Assembly: GCF_030345095.1 (NCBI RefSeq)
Contig: NZ_CP128360.1
Location: 1,984,001 to 2,048,000, forward strand
Length of the DNA stretch: 64,000 nucleotides
Source of the DNA: Solwaraspora sp. WMMA2056
Lineage (GTDB): Bacteria; Actinomycetota; Actinomycetes; Mycobacteriales; Micromonosporaceae
Direction of reading: 5' to 3'
A model generated the notes under the pieces. It was given only the letters and a program-made list of their open reading frames with translations, did not search any database and was not told where the DNA came from. Every line of letters starts with the position of its first letter. The stretch's first letter is position 1. The translations under genes and the position numbers were made by a program. Shown here in pieces: positions 8,331-17,862 of this stretch.

Positions 8331-9329
8331 TCACCGGGGCGTCGCGACGGTGCCGAGCACCGAGTCGAGTACGCCGTCGGCGGTGACGCCTTCCAGTTCC
8401 GCTTCCGGCCGCAGCCGGATCCGGTGCCGCAGGGTGGCCCGGGTCACCGCCTTCACGTCGTCGGGCGTCACGTAGTCGCGCCCGGCCAGCCACCCCCACG
8501 CCTTGGCGGTGTTGAGCAACGCGGTCGAGCCACGCGGCGAGGCCCCGAGCTCCAGCGCCGGCGCCGTGCGGGTCGCCCGGCACAGGTCCACGATGTATCC
8601 GAAGACCCCCTCGCTGACCTGCACCTGCCGGACGGCGTGCCGGGCCGCCGCCAGATCGGCGGCCCCGGCGACCGGGCGGATCCCGGCGGCGGCCAGGTCA
8701 CCCGGGTCGAAGCCGGCGTGGTGCGCGCGCAGCACCCCCAGCTCGTCGTCCCGGTTCGGCAGCGGTACGGCCAGCTTCAGCAGGAACCGGTCGAGCTGGG
8801 CCTCCGGCAACGGGTAGGTGCCCTCGTACTCGACGGGGTTCTGGGTGGCGGCCACGATGAACGGCGCCGGCAGCGGCCGGCGGACCCCTTCCACCGACAC
8901 CTGGTGCTCCTCCATCACCTCCAGCAGCGCCGACTGGGTCTTCGGCGGCGTGCGGTTGATCTCGTCGGCGAGCAGCAGATTCGTGAAGACCGGCCCCTCC
9001 CGGAAGGTGAAGGCCGCCGTACGCGGGTCGAAGATGAGTGATCCGGTGACGTCGCCGGGCATCAGGTCCGGGGTGAACTGCAGCCGCTTGGCGTCCAGGT
9101 CCAGGGCGGCGGCGACGGCCCGTACCAGCAGCGTCTTGGCGACCCCGGGCACCCCCTCGAGCAGGACGTGCCCCCGGCAGAGCAGCGCGATGACCAGGCC
9201 GGTGACCACCGCGTCCTGCCCGACGACGGCCTTGGCCACCTCGGCGCACAGCCGGCGCAGCGCGGCCCGCGCGGCGTCACTGTCGGTGGTCAGAACGTCG
9301 ACCGGACCGACCGCACTGGGTTGGCTCAC
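8331..9329 (-). CDS. moxR: MoxR-family AAA+ ATPase
   Basis: A 332-residue AAA_3 ATPase presumed to remodel or activate membrane or periplasmic proteins together with the adjacent DUF58 protein. Motifs in order: [11 protein letters not shown], Walker A GVPGVAKT, the family-typical [16 protein letters not shown], Walker B LLADEINR, sensor [24 protein letters not shown], and a C-terminal lid with [24 protein letters not shown] 9329 is the start: it has GGAGAG upstream and overlaps the stop of the DUF4350 gene by four bases (GTGA). Confidence 0.93.
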   Translation of the reverse strand: MSQPSAVGPVDVLTTDSDAARAALRRLCAEVAKAVVGQDAVVTGLVIALLCRGHVLLEGVPGVAKTLLVRAVAAALDLDAKRLQFTPDLMPGDVTGSLIFDPRTAAFTFREGPVFTNLLLADEINRTPPKTQSALLEVMEEHQVSVEGVRRPLPAPFIVAATQNPVEYEGTYPLPEAQLDRFLLKLAVPLPNRDDELGVLRAHHAGFDPGDLAAAGIRPVAGAADLAAARHAVRQVQVSEGVFGYIVDLCRATRTAPALELGASPRGSTALLNTAKAWGWLAGRDYVTPDDVKAVTRATLRHRIRLRPEAELEGVTADGVLDSVLGTVATPR

Positions 9330-10693
9330 CGGGGCTCTCCTTCGATCGCGGATGGGGACCGGGGTGCCGGGGCAGTCGGCCCGGCTGTCGGGTGGACCGG
9401 CCCGGCGAGGTCGTCCGGTAGGGCCGCCAGCCGCCGGGTCAGCTCCAGCAGCTCGCCGTCGGTCGTCGGCGCCGGGCCGTACAGCAGGGCGTCGACCTGC
9501 GCGGCCGACGCCGGGGTCCGGGCAGCGACCGCCGCCACGATCTCCGCCGGCCGGGGTCGGTCCGGCAGGTCCAGCAACGCGACGACGCGGTCCAACGCGG
9601 CGGTACGCAGGATACCGGCCGTGGCGGCGCGGTCCCGGGACCGCCGGTAGAGCTGCCCCCGCCCCAGCAGGGTCTCCGCTGCCGGCACCGTCACCGGCAA
9701 CGGCTCGGCCACCACCGGGCCGAACCGGCGGGCCCGCCACAGCACCAGTACCAGCGCGGCAAGGACGAGCTGGGCGAGCAACGCCCAGAACCACGGCGGG
9801 AAGGCACCCCACAGGGGATTGTCCGACGGCGCGGTGGCGTCGGGGGCCGGAAACTGTCGCCCGGCTGCCGGCGTGGCGCTCGCGCTGGGGCTGGAACCCG
9901 GATCCTCCGGCGGCAGGTAGACCGGCGGCTGCGGCGCCGCGTCGCGGGTCGGCGGCGGCGCGTCCGGCCGGGCCAGATCCAGCCAGACCACCTGCGGCCT
10001 GGTGCCCAGCAGCCCGGCGGCGAACGTCGCGTTGCGGTGCTCGCCGAACCGGTCGTTGCGGAACGGGTCGTTCGCGCCGGCCACCACCAGCTCCACCTGA
10101 CCCCAGGCCAGCCGGGCCACGGCGGCGTCGAAGCACAGGTCGAACCGGGTCGGGTCGACCCCGGACGGGGCGGTGTAACGCTGCCGTACCGTCGCCGCCG
10201 GTCCCGCGTCGGCCACCTCGGGCACCACGCAGCGTCGCCCGTCGACGCCCGGTCCCGCCGCCCGCGCGGCCCACCGCCGGCCGGCGGTGTCGACCGGCAA
10301 CGGGCTGCCGCGCAGCAGCCGGGCCGGCGGGTCGACCAGCAGCACCCGGGTGCCGGCCGGCAGCCGGGTCAGGACCTGCAGATAGTCGGGGTGCACCAGG
10401 GTCGGCGCGGGGACGAACAGGGTGCTCGGGTTGGCCTGGGCGGCCCGCAGCGCGTCGACGGTCCCGCTGGCCGGGAGCACGGTGACACCGTCGTCGCGCA
10501 GTGCGGCGGCCAGCTCGCTGCCGCCGTGCGGGCCGACGTTGGTCGGGGACAGGAAACCTGGCCGGGTCGGGTCCGGGTGCGTCCGGTGGTACGCCACCGC
10601 CGTACCGGCGAACAGGCCGCCGACCAGCACGAACGGGACGACGAGCCGCAGCCAGCGCCACCGGGCGGCGGTGCCGCTGCCGGTACGGGTCAT
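9326..10693 (-). CDS. DUF4350-domain membrane protein
   Basis: A 455-residue protein with an N-terminal membrane anchor (WLRLVVPFVLVGGLFAGTAVA), an extracytoplasmic DUF4350 domain (TNVGPHGGSELAAALRDDGV at about residues 45-65, and later LVVAGANDPFRNDRFGEHRNA), and a second membrane span (FWALLAQLVLAALVLVLW) near residue 320. The cytoplasmic tail is about 110 residues. DUF4350 resembles a glutamine-amidotransferase-like fold without known catalysis. Position between DUF4129 and MoxR genes is conserved in actinobacteria (Rv3691-like). ATG 10693 overlaps the preceding stop by four bases. Confidence 0.85.
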   Translation of the reverse strand: MTRTGSGTAARWRWLRLVVPFVLVGGLFAGTAVAYHRTHPDPTRPGFLSPTNVGPHGGSELAAALRDDGVTVLPASGTVDALRAAQANPSTLFVPAPTLVHPDYLQVLTRLPAGTRVLLVDPPARLLRGSPLPVDTAGRRWAARAAGPGVDGRRCVVPEVADAGPAATVRQRYTAPSGVDPTRFDLCFDAAVARLAWGQVELVVAGANDPFRNDRFGEHRNATFAAGLLGTRPQVVWLDLARPDAPPPTRDAAPQPPVYLPPEDPGSSPSASATPAAGRQFPAPDATAPSDNPLWGAFPPWFWALLAQLVLAALVLVLWRARRFGPVVAEPLPVTVPAAETLLGRGQLYRRSRDRAATAGILRTAALDRVVALLDLPDRPRPAEIVAAVAARTPASAAQVDALLYGPAPTTDGELLELTRRLAALPDDLAGPVHPTAGPTAPAPRSPSAIEGEPR

Positions 10694-11409
10694 CGGTGCG
10701 CCCCCGGCGTGGTCGGGCCGAGGGCGGCACGCAGCTGGTCGGCGAGTTCCCGCATCCGTTGGTCGTGCCCGGCCCGCGCCGGGCGCCTGCCGTACCAGAC
10801 CTCGCTGAAGATTCCGCTGGCCTCGGCCAACGCCGGGTGGGCCGCCGGTGCCGCCTGCCCGGCCGCGTCGGCGAGTTCGGTGACCGTCCAGCCGGGTCGG
10901 TCGGCGACCACGCCGTGCTGGGCGACGTCGCGGATCATCGTCCGCAGCCGTTCCCGGACCGCCTCGGCGTACCGACCCTGGGCGGCGAACCGGTCGGCGA
11001 GCCCGTCCGGCGGGCCGTCCGGCGGGTGCGGCCGCGCCGGTGCGACCGGGCCGGCGGACACGGTCGCCGACCGGCGGCGCCGACGCGGGTCGAGCCTGGC
11101 CAGCCAGCGGCGGACGGCCCGGACGGTCAGCCGCCGGTACGCGGCGGCGACGGCACGGCCGGCGCGGACCCCGAACGCCGCCAACCGGCGTACCGGGGCC
11201 GACGCCGCCGACCAGCTGAACCGGCGCAGCCAGGCCCACGGATGCAGCCGGCCGGGCCGCCGCCGGGGCCGCCAGGCCGGCCAGCTGAACCAGCCGGCAC
11301 CGAGGATGGCGGCACCGGCCACCAGCAGCAGCGCGGCCAGCGGCAGTGGCAGTACGTCGCCGACGGCGGCCACCCGTTCGGTCCACCAGCGGCTCAGCGA
11401 CGCGCTCAC
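10690..11409 (-). CDS. DUF4129-domain membrane protein
   Basis: A 239-residue protein. One membrane segment (LPLPLAALLLVAGAAILGAGWFSW) lies near residues 20-43, followed by an Arg-rich cytoplasmic linker and a C-terminal DUF4129 domain with AAQGRYAEAVRERLRTMIRDVA, GWTVTELADAA and FSEVWYGRRPA. These match the family consensus. Biochemical function is unknown. The gene is translationally coupled on both sides by 4-base overlaps, and belongs to the MoxR operon. Confidence 0.85.
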   Translation of the reverse strand: MSASLSRWWTERVAAVGDVLPLPLAALLLVAGAAILGAGWFSWPAWRPRRRPGRLHPWAWLRRFSWSAASAPVRRLAAFGVRAGRAVAAAYRRLTVRAVRRWLARLDPRRRRRSATVSAGPVAPARPHPPDGPPDGLADRFAAQGRYAEAVRERLRTMIRDVAQHGVVADRPGWTVTELADAAGQAAPAAHPALAEASGIFSEVWYGRRPARAGHDQRMRELADQLRAALGPTTPGAHR

Positions 11410-12239
11410 GTACCGACCGCCAACGGTGGTGCGGGCCGGTCACGGACGGCGGCGGTGCGGCGCAGGGCGATGTCGAGCCCTTCGGTGCGCATCCTGGTCT
11501 CCACGTGCAGTACGGCGTCGAGGCAGGCCAGGGTCGGGTAGACCAGCGCGTTGATCATGGTCCAGCCGGCCACCGTCGCCGCCAGCAACCACGGCGATCC
11601 GGGGTCGACCAGGTTCAGCGCGGCCAGTCCGAGTCCGGCGCGGATCGCGAACCAGATCAGGTAGCCGAGGATCCGGATCAGTCCGGCGCGCAGCCCGGCC
11701 CGGCAGGCCAGTACCGACGAGCGGGCCAGCGTCTGCCACACCGGGAGCCGGTCCAGGACGAGCGCGGGTACGGCGAGACCGAGGATCGCGTACGCCACGA
11801 ACCAGACCGGCCCGGCCAGCGCGGCGGTGAACATGACCGTACCGGCGGCCCCGGCGACCAGGACGACCCCGGCGAACCGGCCGCCACGTGGATCGAGCAA
11901 CCGACGTACGGGTAGCCGCCGGCCGAGCAGTGCCGCCCCGGCGGCGCGGGAGGTGAGCCCACCGAGCAGCGCGATGATCGTCACCTCGACGGCGGCCCCG
12001 GCGGCCAGCAACAGCCAGTAGTGCCCGAACCGGTGCCACGTCGGCAGGTACGCCGGCGGCGTCGCGCCGGCGGCCTCCCGCAGCGGCAGCAGCAGTAGTT
12101 GCTCGGCCAGGGCCAGCAGCGCGCCGGCGGCCAGCAGCACCGGTGCGTGACCGCGCAGCAGACCGACCGCGGCGTCGAGCACCTCGCCCGTGGTGAGCGG
12201 GCGCAGCGGCAGCACGTCGGACGGGCCGGCCTGATTCAC
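11406..12239 (-). CDS. Multi-pass membrane protein, first gene of the MoxR operon
   Basis: A 277-residue hydrophobic protein with about six membrane segments. Its N-terminus, LRPLTTGEVLDAAVGLLRGHAPVLL, is typical of the glycerophosphoryl-diester-phosphodiesterase membrane-domain-like family that heads such operons. There is no catalytic phosphodiesterase domain, so enzymatic activity is not implied. The frame opens at 12278, but GTG 12239 (VNQAGPSDVLPL) has AGGAG upstream. The 188-bp gap to mtrA must hold the divergent promoters. Confidence 0.75.
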   Translation of the reverse strand: MNQAGPSDVLPLRPLTTGEVLDAAVGLLRGHAPVLLAAGALLALAEQLLLLPLREAAGATPPAYLPTWHRFGHYWLLLAAGAAVEVTIIALLGGLTSRAAGAALLGRRLPVRRLLDPRGGRFAGVVLVAGAAGTVMFTAALAGPVWFVAYAILGLAVPALVLDRLPVWQTLARSSVLACRAGLRAGLIRILGYLIWFAIRAGLGLAALNLVDPGSPWLLAATVAGWTMINALVYPTLACLDAVLHVETRMRTEGLDIALRRTAAVRDRPAPPLAVGT

Positions 12240-12427
12240 CCGGGACTCCTGGTGACGAGGTGGTTGACCGTGATGCACGGGGCGTCAGCGTCCCATCGTG
12301 GCACGTTGGCCGCGACCCGCCACGGCAGGGCGGGCGACCGCCGTAAATGTCGGGAGCGCGGCCGCCTGGGCGGTTCGTCGGCGGTGGCGGTCCCCCGCCG
12401 GTGGAGGCGGGATGGAATATTGGTCAC

Positions 12428-13117
12428 ATGAGAGCCCGCGTGCTGGTTGTCGACGACGATCCCGCCCTGGCGGAGATGATGGGTATCGTGCTGCGCAGCG
12501 AGGGCTTCCTGCCGTCGTTCGTTGCCGACGGGGAGCGGGCGCTCGCCGCGTTCCGGGAGAACCGGCCGGACATCGTGCTGCTCGACCTGATGCTGCCCGG
12601 GATGAGCGGGATCGACGTGTGCCGGGCGATCCGCTCCGAGTCCGGCATCCCGATCGTGATGCTGACCGCCAAGAGCGACACCGTGGACGTCGTACTCGGC
12701 CTGGAGTCCGGTGCCGACGACTACGTGGTGAAGCCGTTCAAGCCCAAGGAGTTGGTGGCCCGGATGCGGGCCCGGTTGCGGCGCGGCGAGGACGTCGCCC
12801 CTGAGCTGCTGACCATCGGACCACCGGGCAACCAGATCACCATCGACGTGCCGGCGCACACGGTCAGCCGCGACGGTGAGGAGGTCAAGCTGACCCCGCT
12901 GGAGTTCGACCTGCTGGTCGCGCTGGCCCGCAAGCCGCGCCAGGTCTTCACCCGGGAGGTGCTGCTGGAGCAGGTCTGGGGCTACCGGCACGCGGCGGAC
13001 ACCCGGCTGGTGAACGTGCACGTGCAGCGCCTGCGGGCCAAGATCGAGCCGGATCCGGAACGACCCGAAATCATCCTCACCGTTCGGGGCGTGGGCTACA
13101 AGGCGGGCACCGGCTAG
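12428..13117 (+). CDS. mtrA: Response regulator MtrA
   Basis: An OmpR/PhoB-type response regulator (229 aa). The receiver domain has the acidic pair DDD near residue 9, the phospho-acceptor Asp53 in LLDLMLPG, Thr in MLTAKS and Lys in VVKPFKPKELV. The winged-helix effector domain (residues 135-227) ends RLRAKIEPDPERPEIILTVRGVGYKAG. MtrA controls cell wall, division and osmotic genes in actinobacteria. It is coupled with the sensor MtrB 13 bases downstream. No ribosome site precedes ATG 12428. An AATATT box 6 bases upstream suggests a leaderless transcript. Confidence 0.97.
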   Translation: MRARVLVVDDDPALAEMMGIVLRSEGFLPSFVADGERALAAFRENRPDIVLLDLMLPGMSGIDVCRAIRSESGIPIVMLTAKSDTVDVVLGLESGADDYVVKPFKPKELVARMRARLRRGEDVAPELLTIGPPGNQITIDVPAHTVSRDGEEVKLTPLEFDLLVALARKPRQVFTREVLLEQVWGYRHAADTRLVNVHVQRLRAKIEPDPERPEIILTVRGVGYKAGTG

Positions 13118-13130
13118 CCTGGGTCGCACT

Positions 13131-14921
13131 GTGGCTGGCCGACTCCGTACCGCATCCGACCTGCTCTCCCGCGTCACCGGTGCCCTGCGCCCGGCGCGGG
13201 AGCTGGCGGCCGCCCGGATCCGGCTGGTCGTGGTGGCGGCCAACCGGATGTGGCGTCGGTCACTGCAGCTGCGGGTGGTCACCATCACCCTGGTCGCCTC
13301 CGGGCTGCTGGTCGGCGGCTTCGCCTACATGGTCGCCTCGCAGAGCACCAACATCCTGCTCGACCGGGCCCGCGAGGACGTCCAGCGCCGGCTGGAACAC
13401 GGCCGGGACTACGCCGCCGAGCAGATGAGCGTGCATCCGCAGTACTTCGATCCGCAGCTGCGGGTCACCTTCGAACAGATCGTCGGCACCCTCGCCGGCG
13501 GCGACCCCGACCAGCGGGGCGGGGTGGTGGTCGTGATGACCGCGAGCAGCTACCCGCTGATCTCCTCGGCGATCTCTCCGGCGGTGGACGCCAGCGGCAT
13601 GATCACCCCGGAGCTGGCCGAGCAGGTCGGCTCCGGTGCCCAGGCGCAGCAGATCCGCACGGGTGACCTGGGCGAAGGGCGGGCGAAGTACCTCGTCTAC
13701 GGGTCACCGGTGCCGACCAAGTTCGGCCAGGTGGAGCTCTACTATCTCGCGCCGTTGACCACCCAGGACCAGGCCGCCAACCAGATCCGGACCACCGTGC
13801 TGATCACCGGGCTCGCGCTGGTCATGCTCCTCGGGCTGCTCGCGGCCCTGGTCACCCGGCTGGTGGTGACCCCGGTACGGGTGGCCGCCCGCACCGCGCA
13901 GCGGCTCTCCGCCGGCCTGCTGGACCAGCGGATGGTGGTCGACGGCGAGGACGACCTCGCCCTGCTGGCGGCGTCGTTCAACCAGATGGCGACGAACCTG
14001 CAACGGCAGATCACCCGCCTGGAGGAGATGTCGCGGCTGCAACGTCGGTTCACCTCCGACGTGTCGCACGAGCTGCGGACCCCGCTGACCACCGTACGGA
14101 TGGCAGCCGACCTGATGTTCGCCGAGCGGGACGGGTTCGACCCGGCGGTGGCCCGCAGCGCCGAACTGCTGCAGACCGAGCTGGACCGGTTCGAGAACCT
14201 GCTCACCGACCTGCTGGAGATCAGCCGGTTCGACGCCGGATTCGCGGTGCTCGACGTCGAGCCGACCGATCTGGTCCCGGTGGTACGCCGGGTGGTCGAC
14301 CGCCTCGACGGGTTGGCCGAGCGGTTGGGGGTCCGCGTCGAGCTGCGACTGCCGGACACCCCGGTGATCGCCGAGGTCGATCCGCGGCGGGTGGAACGGG
14401 TGCTGCGCAACCTGCTCGGCAACGCGGTCGAGCACGGTGAGGGCCGCCCGGTGGTGGTGACGCTGGGCATGGACGACGCCGCCGTCGCGGTGACCGTCCG
14501 CGACCACGGGGTGGGGCTGCGCCCAGGGGAGGAGAAGTTGGTGTTCAACCGCTTCTGGCGGGCCGACCCGTCGCGTGCCCGGCAGACCGGTGGGACGGGT
14601 CTCGGTCTGTCGATCAGCGTGGAGGACGCCCGGTTGCACGGTGGTTGGCTGGAGGCCTGGGGCGCGCCGGGCCAGGGGGCGCAGTTCCGGCTCACCCTGC
14701 CGGCGCGGGCCGGGGACCGGCTCCGGTCCGCCCCGTTGCGGCTGGTGCCGACCGACCGGGGCGCGGTGCCGGAACAGGCCACGACGCCGGCCGACGACAC
14801 ATCAGACGCGGCCGACGGCGGGCGCGTCGCCGGCGACGGTTCAGGAGCGGTCGACGACGAGCCGGGCCGGGGCGTGGTGACGCCCACCGGCGGGGTGACC
14901 GGGGCGGGGGCACCGTCATGA
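13131..14921 (+). CDS. mtrB: Sensor histidine kinase MtrB
   Basis: A 596-residue membrane sensor kinase for MtrA. Two membrane segments (about residues 45-67 and 220-242) flank an extracellular sensing domain; a HAMP linker follows. The HisKA box DVSHELRTPLTTV carries the phosphorylated histidine at about residue 313. The ATPase domain shows N (LLGNAVEHGEG), G1 (DHGVGL) and G2 (GGTGLGLSI) boxes. The last 85 residues are a low-complexity acidic/glycine tail not needed for kinase function. Its TGA overlaps the lpqB ATG by four bases. Confidence 0.96.
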   Translation: MAGRLRTASDLLSRVTGALRPARELAAARIRLVVVAANRMWRRSLQLRVVTITLVASGLLVGGFAYMVASQSTNILLDRAREDVQRRLEHGRDYAAEQMSVHPQYFDPQLRVTFEQIVGTLAGGDPDQRGGVVVVMTASSYPLISSAISPAVDASGMITPELAEQVGSGAQAQQIRTGDLGEGRAKYLVYGSPVPTKFGQVELYYLAPLTTQDQAANQIRTTVLITGLALVMLLGLLAALVTRLVVTPVRVAARTAQRLSAGLLDQRMVVDGEDDLALLAASFNQMATNLQRQITRLEEMSRLQRRFTSDVSHELRTPLTTVRMAADLMFAERDGFDPAVARSAELLQTELDRFENLLTDLLEISRFDAGFAVLDVEPTDLVPVVRRVVDRLDGLAERLGVRVELRLPDTPVIAEVDPRRVERVLRNLLGNAVEHGEGRPVVVTLGMDDAAVAVTVRDHGVGLRPGEEKLVFNRFWRADPSRARQTGGTGLGLSISVEDARLHGGWLEAWGAPGQGAQFRLTLPARAGDRLRSAPLRLVPTDRGAVPEQATTPADDTSDAADGGRVAGDGSGAVDDEPGRGVVTPTGGVTGAGAPS

Positions 14922-16780
14922 GACATCGCTGGCGCAGCCGCCTGCTGGCGACCCCGCTACTGGCCGTCCCGGTGGTGGCGGCGGTGCTGCTCGCCGGGTG
15001 CGGCATCCCCGAGTACACCGAGGTCCGCGTCGACGGGCAGGGCCCGGCACCCGGGCTGCCGACCGGCAGCGGCGGGACCCAGACACCGGCCTCGCGGCTC
15101 GACGAACGCAACAACACCGAGTCGTTCGTGGAGAACTTCCTGCAGGCACCCGCCGTCGAGGCGGAACGGGCGGTCGAGCAGGTCCGGGAGTTCGTCGCTC
15201 CGGTGCACCGCGACGACATCCGTGTCCCGAACCCGGAGGTCGTGCTGACCGTGGTGCGGCTGCGGGAACGCCCGCAGATCACCCGGGCGGAGGCCGGTGT
15301 CGAGGAGGTGGCGCTCACCGTCCAGCAGGTGGGGCTGCTGCGTCCCAACGGTGCCCTGGAACCGCTGCCGGCCCAGGAGCCCGAGTTCACCGAGTACACC
15401 TTCCGGGTCGGCTCGGTCGTCGGGGAGCAGGGCAAGTTCATCTTCGACCCACCGTCGGTGCTGCTGCTCAGCGAGGACGCGCTGAAGTCCTTCTACCTGC
15501 AGCGCACCATCTACTTCTGGGACACCAGCCAACGGGCCCTGGTGCCGGACCTGCGGTACCTGCCGGCGGCGGTGCCGGCGGAGCGACGTCGCACCGTCCT
15601 GTTGGAGGCGCTGATCAGCGGCCCGTCGAACTGGCTCGCCTCGGCGGTGCAGGCGCTACCGAGCGGGCTGCGCGCCGGCGGCAACGTCCCGGACACCGGC
15701 GACCAGCTCAAGGTGACCCTGGTCGCCGACGCCGCCGCGTCGACCGACGAACGCCAGCTCGACCGGCTCGCCGCCCAGCTGATGTGGTCGCTGGGGCAGG
15801 GGAACTTCAGCAACGACCTGGAGCTGACGATCCAGGGTCAGAACCCGAAGGTCTTCCGGGGTGCGGATCTGCGCGCGATGAACGCCAGTGAGGCGTTGGC
15901 GGAGACGCCCGAACGGTTCGCCGTCTACCAGGGCGAGGTGCACCGGCTGAGCAGCTCGGCGCGCAGCGGCGAGCCGGTCCCGGTGCTCACCGAGGAGGTC
16001 AACCGTGACGTCGTCGCCGCTGGTTTCACCCGGGCCGGCGGCGGCACCTACGCGGCGCTGGTGGTCCGCAGCGGCGACGGGCAGCGTCTGGTGACCGGCG
16101 CGGCGACCGGCGCCGGCACCAGCTTCGACACCAGCACCCGGGCGTTCGGCGCCATCGGCCGGCCGGTGTGGCTGAAGACACCTGGCGACGTCGGGCTGAT
16201 CGTCGCCGACGGCGGCCTGTACTCGTTCCGGGTGGGCACCGGTGCGGTCGAACCGGTCACGATCCCCGGCGTCGACGGTGCGGTGCAGTCGGTGGGTGTG
16301 GCGCCGGACGGGCATCGGATCGCCCTGGTCGTCGGCGGGCAGCTCTACGTGGCCGCGCTCGGCCGCGACGACAAGGTCGAGGTGCTGCCACCGCGTGCGG
16401 TGCCCACCTCGTTGTCCGAGATCACCCAGGTCGACTGGGTGGCGGAGACGCTGGTGGTGGTGGCCGGCACCAACCCGGACGGTCGGGTGACCCTCTACGA
16501 CGTGACGGTCGACGGGGCGATCGAGACGCGGTCCCTGCGGGACCTCGGTGGGGCGAGCGTGACGCACCTGGCCGGCTATCCGGCCAACCCGGCCAATCAG
16601 GTCCCCGGTGCGCCGGCCAGTGTCGGTGCCCGGATGTACGTGGCCAACGGCATCCCGTACGACATTTTCGAACCGAGCGAACAGATCCGGCTGGAGGAGG
16701 TGGAGGGGGTGGATCTGGCGGCCGCCGCCGAATCCGGGACCGACGACGTGGCCCCCAGCGCACCGTTCTTCCTGTACTGA
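14918..16780 (+). CDS. lpqB: Lipoprotein LpqB
   Basis: A 620-residue lipoprotein with signal peptide and lipobox LLAGCGIP (Cys near residue 28). A GerMN-type domain (residues roughly 60-330) is followed by a C-terminal beta-propeller-like region with repeated IALVVGGQLYVAAL-type strands. LpqB interacts with MtrB outside the membrane and tunes MtrA phosphorylation in mycobacteria and Streptomyces. Same operon order here (mtrA-mtrB-lpqB). A 20-bp tandem duplication begins inside its final codons and places a second copy of the stop region immediately downstream. Confidence 0.95.
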   Translation: MRHRWRSRLLATPLLAVPVVAAVLLAGCGIPEYTEVRVDGQGPAPGLPTGSGGTQTPASRLDERNNTESFVENFLQAPAVEAERAVEQVREFVAPVHRDDIRVPNPEVVLTVVRLRERPQITRAEAGVEEVALTVQQVGLLRPNGALEPLPAQEPEFTEYTFRVGSVVGEQGKFIFDPPSVLLLSEDALKSFYLQRTIYFWDTSQRALVPDLRYLPAAVPAERRRTVLLEALISGPSNWLASAVQALPSGLRAGGNVPDTGDQLKVTLVADAAASTDERQLDRLAAQLMWSLGQGNFSNDLELTIQGQNPKVFRGADLRAMNASEALAETPERFAVYQGEVHRLSSSARSGEPVPVLTEEVNRDVVAAGFTRAGGGTYAALVVRSGDGQRLVTGAATGAGTSFDTSTRAFGAIGRPVWLKTPGDVGLIVADGGLYSFRVGTGAVEPVTIPGVDGAVQSVGVAPDGHRIALVVGGQLYVAALGRDDKVEVLPPRAVPTSLSEITQVDWVAETLVVVAGTNPDGRVTLYDVTVDGAIETRSLRDLGGASVTHLAGYPANPANQVPGAPASVGARMYVANGIPYDIFEPSEQIRLEEVEGVDLAAAAESGTDDVAPSAPFFLY

Positions 16781-16805
16781 TGCACCTCTTCCTGTACTGA
16801 TGCAC
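16768..16805. repeat. 20-bp tandem duplication at the lpqB stop
   Basis: CTTCCTGTACTGATGCAC begins at 16768 and again at 16788 (period 20). The first copy holds the lpqB TGA (16778-16780). The second sits in the 44-bp gap before comFC. It looks like a replication-slippage duplication. Confidence 0.9.
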
Positions 16806-16824
16806 ACTGCCAACCGATGGGACC

Positions 16825-17595
16825 GTGCGCGTGCCGGGCGATGTCTGGGCCTACCTGGTGGGCGACGTCTGGGCCTCTCTGGTGGATCTGGTGCTGCCGA
16901 CCCGGTGCGCCGGCTGCGGGTCGACAGCGGCGGCCCGGGCCGCCGCCGAGGTCCGGGTGCGGCTGCGGTACGGGGTGTGCGACGACTGCGTCGCCCAGGT
17001 CCTGCGGCTGCGCCCCCGGTCGGTGCGGCCGACCCCGGCCCCGCCCGGGCTGCCTGACTGCGTGGCCCTCGGCGAGTACGCCGGGGTGCTGCGGGAACTG
17101 CTGTTGGCGTACAAGGAACGGGGCCGGCACCGGCTCGCCCGGCCGTTGGGTCGGCTGCTGGCTGCGGCGGTGGCCGCCACCGCCGCCGACCGGACCCGCC
17201 CGGTGCTGCTCGTCGCGGTGCCGTCGACCGCTGCGGCCGTGCGGGCCCGGCACGGCGACCACCTGCGGCGGATCACCCGGTACGCGGTCGCCGCGCTGCG
17301 CGCCGACGGGTGGCGGGTGTCGGTGGCCCGGCCGTTGCGGGCGTTGCCCCGACCGGACTCGGCGGGGTTGGACAGCGCCGGCCGGCTGGCGTCGGCCCGC
17401 GCCGGTTTCCGGCACCGGCGGGTCGGACTTGACACGCGTCGACCGCCGGACCCGCGACGCTGTGTGATCGTGGTGGACGACATCGTCACGACGGGTTCGA
17501 CATTGGCCGCTGTCGACCGGCTGCTCACCGCGCAAGGGCTGGCTCCGTACGCCGCCGTGGTGCTCGCCGCGACACGGCGCCGTTACTCGCAGTAA
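16825..17595 (+). CDS. comFC: ComF-family phosphoribosyltransferase-like protein
   Basis: A 256-residue ComF/GntX-type protein. The N-terminal zinc-binding part carries CAGCG and CDDC around residues 30-55. The C-terminal phosphoribosyltransferase fold has the PRPP loop VIVVDDIVTTGST near residue 213 and a middle YKERGRHRLARPLGRLLA. The family is involved in DNA uptake or recombination-related functions in some bacteria; its role in actinomycetes is not established. It lies between lpqB and hpf as in mycobacteria (Rv3242c-like). GTG 16825 is followed by an in-frame GTG two codons later that could equally serve as the start. Confidence 0.88.
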   Translation: MRVPGDVWAYLVGDVWASLVDLVLPTRCAGCGSTAAARAAAEVRVRLRYGVCDDCVAQVLRLRPRSVRPTPAPPGLPDCVALGEYAGVLRELLLAYKERGRHRLARPLGRLLAAAVAATAADRTRPVLLVAVPSTAAAVRARHGDHLRRITRYAVAALRADGWRVSVARPLRALPRPDSAGLDSAGRLASARAGFRHRRVGLDTRRPPDPRRCVIVVDDIVTTGSTLAAVDRLLTAQGLAPYAAVVLAATRRRYSQ

Positions 17596-17862
17596 TCGCT
17601 TGTGGTCACGGGTCTTGGGCACTGTTCGCGATGTGGAAAACTTCGCGCTCCGGTCTTCCCGGAACTGATGACGTTGCGCCGTCGGCGCGTTAGCGTGTGC
17701 CTATCAGGGGTATGACAGGTGGTTGAACAGCCACCGCTGGTGTCCCGGAGGGAGGTGCGAAACCTGACCCGACCGGTTGATGCCCGGCCCGCTGTGGCAC
17801 CTGGACCGGTCGGCGATTCCCCACCAGTTACCGGTCGTCTGATCGTATTCAGGAGGTCACGC

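Noticed and set aside
17719-17862. N-terminal extension of hpf
   Set aside because: The open frame continues upstream, but the AGGAGGT site before GTG 17863 and the family N-terminus favour the shorter form.
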